14,765 bases of DNA, from the NCBI GenBank assembly GCA_045598845.1, contig JAZRUY010000090.1, forward strand, positions 1 to 14,765. Reading direction: 5' to 3'. The notes beneath the pieces were generated by a model that saw only the letters and a program-made list of their open reading frames with translations, was not told where the DNA came from and ran no database searches. Of this stretch, positions 4,952 through 11,835 are shown piece by piece; positions within the stretch are counted from its first letter, which is position 1, and every line of letters begins with the position of its first letter. Source of the DNA: JAZRUY01 sp045598845. GTDB taxonomy: Bacteria > Verrucomicrobiota > Lentisphaeria > Victivallales > Victivallaceae. The position numbers and the translations under genes were made by a program.

Positions 4952-7900
4952 ATGAAAATGAAATTCCGCAGCGTGTCCAATCAAGTGAACTTCCCGCAGA
5001 TGGAAGAAAAAATCCTGAAATTCTGGCAGGATAACCGGACTTTTGACAAGTCGCTGGAACAGCGCAAGCACGGCGATGAATTCGTGTTTTACGACGGCCC
5101 CCCGTTCGCGACCGGGCTTCCGCATTACGGCCATCTGCTGGCCGGTACTATCAAGGATGTGGTGCCGCGGTATCAGACTATGCGCGGCAAATATGTGGAG
5201 CGCCGTTTCGGATGGGATACTCACGGGCTGCCGATCGAAGCGCTGGCGCAGGATGCGCTCGGCGTGGCCGGCGTTCCGGAGATAAAGGCGCTGGGAGTGG
5301 ATAAATTCAACGAGCAGTGCCGCTCCATGGTGCTTCGCTATGTCGGCGAATGGCGCAATACCGTTACCCGCATGGGGCGCTGGGTGGATTTCGACCGCGA
5401 TTACAAAACCATGAATCCGCAGTACATGGAGACCATCTGGTGGGTGTTCAAGCAACTGTGGGAGCAGGGCCGGGTTTACAAATCCCACCGGATCATGCCG
5501 TATTCCTGGAAACTTTCCACTCCGCTTTCCAATTTCGAAGCCGGCAGCAATTACAAGGATGTGCAGGATCCCGCGGTTACGGTACGGGCGAAAGTGCTCA
5601 GCGGCGCGGATGCCGCCTGGGGCGACACTTATCTGCTGGTGTGGACCACCACTCCGTGGACATTGCCGGAGAACCTGGCCATCTGCGCCGGTCCGGAAAT
5701 CGAATACAGCGTGGTCCGCGATTTGACCGATGAGTCGCGCGCCTGCTATGTGATGGCTGCCGCAAGGATAAACACCCTGTTCCGCAAACCGGAAGAATAC
5801 GAAACAGTCGCTTCTCTCAAAGGCGCTGATTTGAAGGGCTGGACTTACGAACCGCTTTTCCCGTATTTCCGGGAGTTCCGGCGGCAGGGCGCCTTCCGGG
5901 TGCTGAACGACAATTACGTAAGCACCGGCGACGGTGTCGGGCTGGTGCATATCGCTCCGGCTTACGGCGAGGACGACTTCCGGGTCTGCCGCGAAGCCGG
6001 CATCGGGGTTATTGCGGACCCGCTCGATACCTCCTGCAATTTTACCGCCGCCGTGCCGGAATATGCCGGGCGTTTCTGCAAGGACTGCGACAAGGATATC
6101 ATCCGCCGCCTGAAAGCGGAGGGCAAACTGGTGCGGCAGGAAACCATTACTCACAGTTATCCGTTCTGCGACCGCACCGACACCCCGCTGATTTACCGGG
6201 CCATCGATGCTTGGTATGTCAAGGTGGAGGATCTGCACGACCGCATGGTGCGCAACAATACCGGAGTGCGCTGGCAACCGGATTATGTGGGGGAACGGCG
6301 GTTCGCCAACTGGCTGTCCAACGCCCGCGACTGGAACATCAGCCGCAACCGTTTCTGGGGTTCCTGCATTCCCGTCTGGATCAATGACGATGATGATTCC
6401 GACCGCATCTGCATCGGCAGCATCGCGGAACTGGAGGAACTTTCCGGCGAAAAAGTCACCGACCTGCATAAGCATTTTATCGACCGTATTGTTATCAGAC
6501 GCAACGGTCATACTTACCACCGCACTCCGGAAGTGCTGGACTGCTGGTTCGAATCCGGCTCCATGCCTTATGCGCAGGTGCATTATCCGTTTGAGAACAA
6601 GGAGCGGTTCGAAAAGAATTTCCCCGCTGATTTCATCGCCGAAGGGCTGGATCAGACCCGCGGCTGGTTCTATACCCTGATGGTGCTGGCCACCTGCCTG
6701 TTCGACAAGACACCCTACCGCAATGTGATTGTGAACGGCCTGATTCTGGCGGAAGACGGGCAGAAGATGTCCAAGCGCAAAAAGAATTATCCTGATCCGA
6801 TGAACATCATCAACCAGTACGGCGCCGACGCGCTGCGGCTGTTTCTGCTCGGCAGCCAGGTGGTGCGCGCCGAGGATTTGCGTTTCAGCGAAGCGCAGGT
6901 CAAGGAAGTGCTGCGCGGCATCATGATCCCGATGTGGAATGCGCTCTCTTTCTTCACCACCTATGCCGAAGTCGACAATTATCAGCCGCCGGCCGGAGAA
7001 ATCCGTCCGCCGCGGAATCCGGCCAATGTGCTGGACCGCTGGATTCTTTCCAGCGCTTCCCAGATGGTGGAGGAAATCCGGCAGGAGATGGACCGTTACA
7101 ATCTGCAGCGGGCCGCCAACCGGTTCAGCGCCTTCATCGATGATTTGACCAACTGGTACATCCGCCGCAGCCGGCGCAGATTCTGGAAATCCGGCGATGA
7201 CAGCGATAAACAGGAGGCTTATGCCACTCTGCATTATGTGCTGCTGGTATTCGCAAAAACCGCCGCGCCGTTCATTCCGTTTACCACCGAGGCGATTTAT
7301 CAGGCGCTGCGCGGTGAAAACAGTCCGGAAAGTGTGCATCTTTGCGATTATCCGGAACCGGACGACTGCCGCGATGAATATCTGGAGCGTCAGATGAGTT
7401 GTGCGATGAGCGCGGTTAAATCCGGCCGTTTCCTGCGTACCGCCAATAATCTGAAGGTACGGCAGCCGCTGGCGCGGGCCATTCTGGCGGCCGGCGATGC
7501 GGAAACGCTGGAAATGCTCAAGTCCACCGCGGATATCATCGCCGAGGAACTCAACGTGAAGTCGGTGGAGTTCGCCGCGTCCGAGGATGAACTGGTCAGC
7601 CGCCGCTGCAAGGCGAATTTCAAGGTGCTCGGCAAACGCCTGGGTAAAAACATGAAAGAAGCCGCCGGACATATAGAGACTCTGAGCAGCGGAGTGATCG
7701 GCGGAATACTCGCCGGTAATCCGTATAAATTCTGTCTTGCCGACGGCACCGGAGTGGAAATTTGCGCGGATGATCTGATCGTCCAGCGCGATGAGAAGCC
7801 CGGGCTGGTCGCCGACAGCGCCAACGGTATCACCATCGCGTTGTCAACTGAACTTACTCCGGAACTTATATCCGAAGGTTTCGCCCGCGAATTTATCAGC

Positions 7901-8122
7901 CGGCTGCAGTCCATGCGGAAAGAACTGGGGCTGGAAGTGGCCGACCGCATCGCGGTGGAGGTGAAAACCGAAGACGAAGCGGCCTTGACTGCATTGAATA
8001 CGCACGGTGAACATATCAAAGTTGAAATTCTTGCGGCAAGTCTGAACGCGGTCAGAGCACCGGCCGGGGACGGCTGCGATATCAACGGTGTGAACTGCGG
8101 AATTTCCGTGCGCAGAATATGA
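4952..8122 (+). CDS. ileS: Isoleucyl-tRNA synthetase, type 2 (eukaryote-like)
   Basis: This class I synthetase charges tRNA(Ile) with isoleucine using ATP and edits mischarged valine. The 1056-residue product has the ATP-binding HYGH signature at 58-61 (within PPFATGLPHYGHLLAGT) and KMSKR at 605-609. The CP1 editing domain carries TTTPWTLPENLAI and GVGLVHIAPAYGEDDF. A helical anticodon-binding domain follows (DRWILSSASQMVEEIRQEMD, NWYIRRSRRRFW). There is no C-terminal cysteine zinc ribbon such as type 1 bacterial enzymes carry, and the length and motifs fit the type 2 lineage, which in known cases is naturally mupirocin-tolerant. The ribosome site before the ATG at 4952 is weak, and ATG codon 3 (4958) is an alternative start. 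A TATAAA box at 4930-4935 has no good -35 partner. The 3' end overlaps apbE by four bases (ATGA). Confidence 0.96.
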   Translation: MKMKFRSVSNQVNFPQMEEKILKFWQDNRTFDKSLEQRKHGDEFVFYDGPPFATGLPHYGHLLAGTIKDVVPRYQTMRGKYVERRFGWDTHGLPIEALAQDALGVAGVPEIKALGVDKFNEQCRSMVLRYVGEWRNTVTRMGRWVDFDRDYKTMNPQYMETIWWVFKQLWEQGRVYKSHRIMPYSWKLSTPLSNFEAGSNYKDVQDPAVTVRAKVLSGADAAWGDTYLLVWTTTPWTLPENLAICAGPEIEYSVVRDLTDESRACYVMAAARINTLFRKPEEYETVASLKGADLKGWTYEPLFPYFREFRRQGAFRVLNDNYVSTGDGVGLVHIAPAYGEDDFRVCREAGIGVIADPLDTSCNFTAAVPEYAGRFCKDCDKDIIRRLKAEGKLVRQETITHSYPFCDRTDTPLIYRAIDAWYVKVEDLHDRMVRNNTGVRWQPDYVGERRFANWLSNARDWNISRNRFWGSCIPVWINDDDDSDRICIGSIAELEELSGEKVTDLHKHFIDRIVIRRNGHTYHRTPEVLDCWFESGSMPYAQVHYPFENKERFEKNFPADFIAEGLDQTRGWFYTLMVLATCLFDKTPYRNVIVNGLILAEDGQKMSKRKKNYPDPMNIINQYGADALRLFLLGSQVVRAEDLRFSEAQVKEVLRGIMIPMWNALSFFTTYAEVDNYQPPAGEIRPPRNPANVLDRWILSSASQMVEEIRQEMDRYNLQRAANRFSAFIDDLTNWYIRRSRRRFWKSGDDSDKQEAYATLHYVLLVFAKTAAPFIPFTTEAIYQALRGENSPESVHLCDYPEPDDCRDEYLERQMSCAMSAVKSGRFLRTANNLKVRQPLARAILAAGDAETLEMLKSTADIIAEELNVKSVEFAASEDELVSRRCKANFKVLGKRLGKNMKEAAGHIETLSSGVIGGILAGNPYKFCLADGTGVEICADDLIVQRDEKPGLVADSANGITIALSTELTPELISEGFAREFISRLQSMRKELGLEVADRIAVEVKTEDEAALTALNTHGEHIKVEILAASLNAVRAPAGDGCDINGVNCGISVRRI

Positions 8123-9153
8123 ACGGAATGAGTGTCAGAACCAGAATCGGATTGCTGCTGGCGGCGGTATTGTTCGCAACCCTGGTTTTTACGGCGGTAC
8201 AGGCGGTAAGAACCCGGGGAACGCAGTTGCGCACCGTGGAGTTTTCGGTTTCGTTCCCGGTTATGGGAACCGTCGGTTCGGTTTGTTTCTATGCTTTGCA
8301 GGATGAAGCCGAGCGGGCGGTGCGGGCGGTGCGCGATGAATTCGCGGAAGTGGAACGGTTGTGCAGTCTCTACGATGAATCCAGCGAATTGTGCCGGCTC
8401 AACGACAGCGCCGCCGACCGTCCGTTCCGGTGTTCTGATAAACTGTGGAATCTGCTGCTGGAATCCCGGCGCGCCTGCGAATTCAGTGACGGCGCCTTCG
8501 ATATTTCGGTCAAGCCGCTGATGGACCGCTGGGGATTCTACCGTCATGAGATTCCGTCCTCTTACGAGGAGGCGGAAGCCGGCCTGGCAGAGGTGCGCGC
8601 CTTGACCGGTTTGGATAAAGTGGTTTTTGACGACCGGGCGCATACGGTTTTTTTCACTGTGCGCGGCATGCAGCTCGATCTGGGCGGTATCGCCAAAGGT
8701 TATGCTCTGGACCGCGCCGCGCGGGCGGCGGCGGCCTGCGGCGTCGATTGCGGCGCGCTTGATTTGGGCGGCAATCTGCTGTTTTTGCCGCGTATGCCGG
8801 CGGACAGAAAATCCTATCAGGTGGCGATGCGTGACCCGGAACATTCCGGCCGGGTGCTCGATACCGCTTTGACTCTGCGCGGCGGCGAAGCGGTGGCCTC
8901 CAGCGGCAATTACGAGCGCTTTGTCATGATCGGCGGGCGCCGTTACGGGCATATCATCGATCCGCGTACCGGAGAAGCATCGCAGGCGGATTACGGAGTG
9001 AGCGCGGTGGCGCCTTCCGCGACGGAGGCGGACTGGCTGTCCACCGCTGTTTTTATCGGCGGGCGTCCGCTGGCGGAAAAAGCGATGCGGGAACTGCCGG
9101 GGGTCAGGATAACCATGACCGGATCCGGAGCCGATGCACCGCCCCGGCCGTGA
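8119..9153 (+). CDS. apbE: FAD:protein FMN transferase, ApbE family
   Basis: ApbE attaches FMN, taken from FAD, to a threonine of target flavoproteins such as Rnf/Nqr subunits, outside the cytoplasmic membrane. The 344-residue product starts with a membrane anchor or uncleaved signal (hydrophobic at about 9-28, no lipobox Cys). The ApbE fold begins near FPVMGTVGSV (46-55). Family signatures are LDLGGIAKGYALD (186-198), LDLGGNLL (215-221), SSGNYERF (261-268), RYGHIIDPRTG (275-285) and TEADWLSTAVF (302-312), the last containing the metal-binding Asp region. Length is normal. The ATG overlaps the ileS stop, implying translational coupling; an ATG at 8128 is also possible. No flavoprotein target gene is in the window, so the substrate is unknown. 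Confidence 0.95.
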   Translation: MNGMSVRTRIGLLLAAVLFATLVFTAVQAVRTRGTQLRTVEFSVSFPVMGTVGSVCFYALQDEAERAVRAVRDEFAEVERLCSLYDESSELCRLNDSAADRPFRCSDKLWNLLLESRRACEFSDGAFDISVKPLMDRWGFYRHEIPSSYEEAEAGLAEVRALTGLDKVVFDDRAHTVFFTVRGMQLDLGGIAKGYALDRAARAAAACGVDCGALDLGGNLLFLPRMPADRKSYQVAMRDPEHSGRVLDTALTLRGGEAVASSGNYERFVMIGGRRYGHIIDPRTGEASQADYGVSAVAPSATEADWLSTAVFIGGRPLAEKAMRELPGVRITMTGSGADAPPRP

Positions 9154-9159
9154 GCATTA

Positions 9160-9219
9160 TCTGATGCCCGCCGGCGTGCCGGACAATCCGGATAAGTTAT
9201 CCTCTCTCGGGTCATCAGA
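9160..9219 (+). other. Closed stem structure after apbE
   Basis: TCTGATG (9160-9166) pairs with CATCAGA (9213-9219) and encloses smaller inverted repeats, including CCGGA-CAA-TCCGG and GGATAA-G-TTATCC. It begins seven bases after the apbE stop and would form a compact structured 3' end on the apbE mRNA. Function unknown. Confidence 0.35.
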
Positions 9220-9221
9220 CA

Positions 9222-9261
9222 TAAAAAAACACCTCGAATGAGGTGCGTAATTTCTGGGCGG
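9222..9261 (-). terminator. Second copy of the tRNA-Ser terminator with a trace of the tRNA 3' end
   Basis: On the minus strand CACCTC-ATTC-GAGGTG (9245-9230) is followed by seven T residues, a good intrinsic terminator. The stretch 9222-9261 matches 9602-9642, the terminator plus last bases of tRNA-Ser, at roughly 35 of 40 positions by eye, including a GGCGG that corresponds to the tRNA 3' end. No intact minus-strand gene feeds into this copy. It may also slow apbE transcription from the other side. Confidence 0.6.
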
Positions 9262-9457
9262 TTCCGTCAACAGGATTTTTGAAAAAATCGAATTAGGAAG
9301 ATTTTCAGATAATTATTCCTTGCGTTGAAAACTTGTCTTTCTACTCTTTCGAGCCTCAATATACCGCAGATGGCCTGCCATCCGCGGAGCATTGAAACTC
9401 GGAAACCGTTACGAAATCCTTTGTTTTCATCCGCAAGCCGGTTGTACGAAGCCGCCC

Positions 9458-9482
9458 TTATGGCGGAGAGAGAGGAATTCGA
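9458..9482 (-). repeat. Partial copy of the tRNA-Ser 3' end
   Basis: This 25-base stretch is identical, except at one base, to 9634-9658, the 3' end and part of the T arm of tRNA-Ser. Its orientation is the same as the intact tRNA about 176 bases away. Direct repeats of a tRNA 3' end are the classic trace left by integrases that use such sites. Confidence 0.8.
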
Positions 9483-9485
9483 CAA

Positions 9486-9580
9486 GCTGCCGTGAGCGGC
9501 GGCGCAGAGCCTGCCGTAAAATCGGCAGGACAACCCGGGGTTCCGGCGGCGCAAGCCGCCAGGCCGGATTAAATTCCGGC
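9486..9580. other. Run of four consecutive hairpins
   Basis: Four stem-loops follow one another: GCTGCCG-TGAG-CGGCGGC (9486-9503), CCTGCCG-TAAAAT-CGGCAGG (9510-9529), GGCGGC-GCAA-GCCGCC (9545-9560) and GCCGGA-TTAAAT-TCCGGC (9563-9580). Read on the plus strand, the third has a GNRA loop. No promoter or RNA family could be assigned. Confidence 0.55.
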
Positions 9581-9601
9581 AATCCCTTGATTCTTCAGCC
9601 G

Positions 9602-9626
9602 TAAAAAAGCACCTCGATTGAGGTGC
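9602..9626 (-). terminator. Intrinsic terminator of tRNA-Ser
   Basis: On the minus strand the seven-pair hairpin GCACCTC-AATC-GAGGTGC (9626-9609) is followed directly by six T residues. It starts 11 bases after the tRNA CCA, a normal distance for ending the tRNA transcript. Confidence 0.75.
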
Positions 9627-9636
9627 GTAGTTTTTA

Positions 9637-9726
9637 TGGCGGAGAGAGAGGGATTCGAACCCTCGGATGGATTGCTCCATCACCACATTTCCAATGTGGC
9701 GCCTTCGACCACTCAACCATCTCTCC
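9637..9726 (-). tRNA. tRNA-Ser (anticodon GGA)
   Basis: A 90-base class II tRNA with encoded CCA (complement of 9637-9639). The acceptor stem is GGAGAGA (from 9726) with TCTCTCC and discriminator G. The anticodon arm is CCACA-TTGGAAA-TGTGG with anticodon GGA, reading UCC/UCU. A long variable arm (TGGAGC...ATCCATC region) and a T arm with GGTTCGAATCC are typical of serine tRNAs. It has its own promoter and terminator. Confidence 0.97.
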
Positions 9727-9744
9727 GGAAAGATGTTTGCCTTA

Positions 9745-9773
9745 AATATAAGCCGTCACGGATGAATTTACAA
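9745..9773 (-). promoter_or_regulatory. Predicted tRNA-Ser promoter
   Basis: On the minus strand TTGTAA (9773-9768), a 17-base spacer and TATATT (9750-9745) precede the tRNA 5' end by 18 bases. Initiation would fall near 9738. Sequence, spacing and position all agree. Confidence 0.65.
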
Positions 9774-9805
9774 ACCGCATCGGCGATTTTGCTCCGAATT
9801 ACGTA

Positions 9806-11389
9806 TCAATGCCGCGGTCTGCGGCGGCCGCCCGTGCGCGGCGGGCGGGTGCGGTTTTTCGCATTAGTTTCCGGTAAATTAGCGCAACCCGGCTCCGGGA
9901 GTTTAAGCATCTCCTCATCGGGCAGCCGGCTGGGGAAGGTGATTCCGAGCAGTTTCTCGATATCGGGCAGGAAATAAGCGCCGTACTCGCAGAGAAAACT
10001 GACGGCCTTGCCGGAATGTCCGGCCCGGCCGGTGCGGCCGATGCGGTGAATATAATCTTCGGCATGCTCCGGCAAATCATAATTGATCACCAGCGAAACG
10101 TCATCGACATGGATGCCGCGGGCCGCCACATCGGTGGCTATGACGACAGGTTCTAGTCCGGCGCGGAATTTTTCCAGAATTTTGATTCGACGGTCCTGGG
10201 AAATGTCGCCGGACAGTACCGGGACTTTGTAGCCGAAACGCGCCAGGTCATGCTGCAGCCGCAGATTGATATTCTTGCGGTTGCCGAAAATCAGCACCCT
10301 CTCGTACTGCATAGTGCGGAGCAGATAGAGCAGCAGCGCCAGTTTGTCATCGCGCATAACGGAATAGAAAGTCTGCTCGATGTTGGCGCTTACCGGTGTT
10401 TCCGGTTCGCTTTCGACCACCGCCGGATCCGCCAGCCATCCGGAAGCCAGCCGGAGAATCTTGTCCTCAAGAGTGGCGGAAAACAACATGGTCTGCCGCT
10501 CGCCCTTGCGGGGCAGCTGGGCGACGATGCGCTTGACATCGGGGATGAAACCCATGTCCAGCATCCGGTCGGCCTCGTCTATGACCAGCGCCTCCGCCTT
10601 GCTCAAGTCAACCGAGCCGCTGCGGAAATAGTCGATGACGCGGCCGGGGGTGCCGATCAGCACATCAAGAGGCTGCGCCAGTTCGCGGCGCTGCTTCTCA
10701 TGATCCATGCCGCCGAAAACCACTACGCATCGCATATCGGTATAGGTATTCAGCGATTCGGCGTCCTTATGGATCTGCATCGCCAGCTCGCGGGTGGGAG
10801 CCAGAATCAATGCCCGCGGCTGTCCCGGTTTGCGGTCCTTCGGTGCGGGGTTCTTAAGAAATTTATCGAACAATGTGATCAGAAAGGCCGCGGTCTTGCC
10901 GGTTCCGGTCTGGGCCTTGCCGGCCAGATCGCGCCCTTCCAGCAGTTGCGGCAGCGTCAGCGCCTGAATCGGAGTGCAGTAGTCGAAACCGAGTTTCTGA
11001 ATATTGAACTGCAATTCGGTGTCGAGCGGAAAATCGGTGAAACGGGTCTTGCCCTCGGCGGGCGGAATCCCGCGCAGTTGCTCATCGTGCGGCGGAATGA
11101 CTTTAACCGCCGGACGGAATACGGCGGCGGAGGAGTCATTTGCCGCCGCGGCCGGGACCTGTTTGTTTTTTTTAGCCCGGCTGCGGCTCCGGTTGCCTGA
11201 ACCGGCCTGGTTTTTACTGCCGTCCTTCGCCGGACTGGCGGGACGCCGCCGGGATACGGATTTCTTTACACTTTCTGATTTCGCTTCAGGTTTCGCATTG
11301 TCTTTGCCCAACCACGAGCGGATGGCGCCGGATAATTTTTCAAACACGATACAGCACTTTCTTTCAGATTGATATGCAAGAAAAAACAT
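9806..11389 (-). CDS. rhlB: DEAD-box RNA helicase, RhlB-like
   Basis: This ATP-dependent RNA helicase unwinds short RNA duplexes; RhlB of gammaproteobacteria serves the RNA degradosome. In numbering from the preceding GTG (11392), a Lys/Arg/Ser-rich, probably disordered region covers about 30-100. The helicase core follows: Q-motif region FDYCTPIQALTLP, Walker A QTGTGKT (161-167), PTREL (199-203), GTPGR (247-251), DEAD (272-275), SAT (305-307), ATDVAARGI and HRIGRTGRAG (449-458). The tail is short and Arg-rich. CTPIQALTLP, QPRALILAPTRELAMQIH and the long N-terminal extension make it closer to RhlB than RhlE by eye, so the symbol is a best guess. The start is uncertain: ATG 11389 has no ribosome site, and GTG 11347 would begin VFEKLSGAIRSWLG, a natural-looking N-terminus. 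Confidence 0.9.
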   Translation of the reverse strand: MFFLAYQSERKCCIVFEKLSGAIRSWLGKDNAKPEAKSESVKKSVSRRRPASPAKDGSKNQAGSGNRSRSRAKKNKQVPAAAANDSSAAVFRPAVKVIPPHDEQLRGIPPAEGKTRFTDFPLDTELQFNIQKLGFDYCTPIQALTLPQLLEGRDLAGKAQTGTGKTAAFLITLFDKFLKNPAPKDRKPGQPRALILAPTRELAMQIHKDAESLNTYTDMRCVVVFGGMDHEKQRRELAQPLDVLIGTPGRVIDYFRSGSVDLSKAEALVIDEADRMLDMGFIPDVKRIVAQLPRKGERQTMLFSATLEDKILRLASGWLADPAVVESEPETPVSANIEQTFYSVMRDDKLALLLYLLRTMQYERVLIFGNRKNINLRLQHDLARFGYKVPVLSGDISQDRRIKILEKFRAGLEPVVIATDVAARGIHVDDVSLVINYDLPEHAEDYIHRIGRTGRAGHSGKAVSFLCEYGAYFLPDIEKLLGITFPSRLPDEEMLKLPEPGCANLPETNAKNRTRPPRTGGRRRPRH

Positions 11390-11418
11390 CACCGCGGAAA
11401 CGGTGAAAGCAACTCATT

Positions 11419-11447
11419 AATATAACCTTGGAGTCCCGATAATACAA
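11419..11447 (-). promoter_or_regulatory. Predicted helicase promoter
   Basis: On the minus strand TTGTAT (11447-11442), 17 bases, then TATATT (11424-11419). Initiation near 11412 gives a leader of about 23 bases to ATG 11389 or 65 to GTG 11347. A CCGAT-AATACA-ATCGG inverted repeat (11436-11451) covers the -35 box, and a perfect 12-base palindrome CCGGGATCCCGG lies at 11454-11465. Confidence 0.5.
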
Positions 11448-11480
11448 TCGGAACCGGGATCCCGGAAAACGGCGGCGCGC

Positions 11481-11831
11481 TTATTCCGCTGGAGAATTTC
11501 CGGCGTTTTCGGCAGTATGTTCCGGTTGCGGCGGCGGGACGACAAGCTCGCCGTTGAGGCGGCGGCGTATGGGATTATGAATGCGGGATGCTCCCGGCTT
11601 GAGTTTTTTCGCCGGATATGAAACCGCATTCACGCTCATCCAGAGCCGGTCCGATACGGCGGTGCTCAACCTGATACCGCAGTTGCGGCCGGTAGCCTTG
11701 CTGCCGCCGGACCGGTGACTGTGGCCGGAACTGTGCCTGTGCCTGGCCATGGCGGCCGGGCAGCAGCACAGAATCAGCGCCGCCGCCAGCGATGCGGTTT
11801 TGATGAATTTCGCAGTAATTCCCCGGCGCAT
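11481..11831 (-). CDS. Small secreted His-rich protein
   Basis: The 116-residue product has a signal peptide: basic MRRGITAKFIK, a hydrophobic core at about 13-27 containing CCC, and a likely cleavage after AMA (26-29). The mature part opens with a His/Ser-rich stretch (RHRHSSGHSHRSGG), followed by NCGIRLSTAVSDRLWMSVNAV (50-70) and a basic, Pro-rich tail. A GGAG ribosome site precedes the ATG at 11831, and only four bases separate it from the upstream pseudopilin stop, so the two are surely one operon. No family is recognised. It shares its layout, and a GhRL-x10-ShN pattern (h, Ile or Val) at identical spacing, with the protein at 3839-4183. Metal binding by the His cluster is a guess. The gene could be read from a longer frame upstream, but the signal peptide fixes this start. 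Confidence 0.72.
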   Translation of the reverse strand: MRRGITAKFIKTASLAAALILCCCPAAMARHRHSSGHSHRSGGSKATGRNCGIRLSTAVSDRLWMSVNAVSYPAKKLKPGASRIHNPIRRRLNGELVVPPPQPEHTAENAGNSPAE

Positions 11832-11835
11832 ACCG

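Larger units (their letters stand above)
9246..9608. other. Gene-free spacer with AT-rich stretch and inverted repeats
   Basis: I see no credible gene here. 9262-9360 is distinctly AT-rich compared with all neighbours. 9364-9387 is a near-perfect inverted repeat (CCGC-a-GATGGC, ct, GCCATC-c-GCGG). A partial tRNA-Ser copy lies at 9458-9482 and four hairpins at 9486-9580. A minus-strand frame runs through the region into tRNA-Ser, but it reads through the tRNA itself and is not convincing as a gene. Confidence 0.6.

Noticed and set aside
4865..7672. Very long minus-strand open frame opposite ileS
   Set aside because: It is the antisense of a clear IleRS gene. High GC3 suppresses stop codons on the opposite strand, and the translation has no recognisable domain.
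7390..8952. Long minus-strand open frame opposite ileS/apbE
   Set aside because: It overlaps two well-supported plus-strand genes, has biased low-complexity composition and no ribosome site or motif.
9222..9626. CRISPR array
   Set aside because: The repeated elements are a terminator and tRNA fragments at irregular spacing, with no regular spacers and no cas genes.
9267..9716. Minus-strand open frame running out of tRNA-Ser
   Set aside because: It begins inside the tRNA, and part of its translation is simply the tRNA read as protein. Only the short SUMF1-like stretch within it is reported, as a low-confidence finding.
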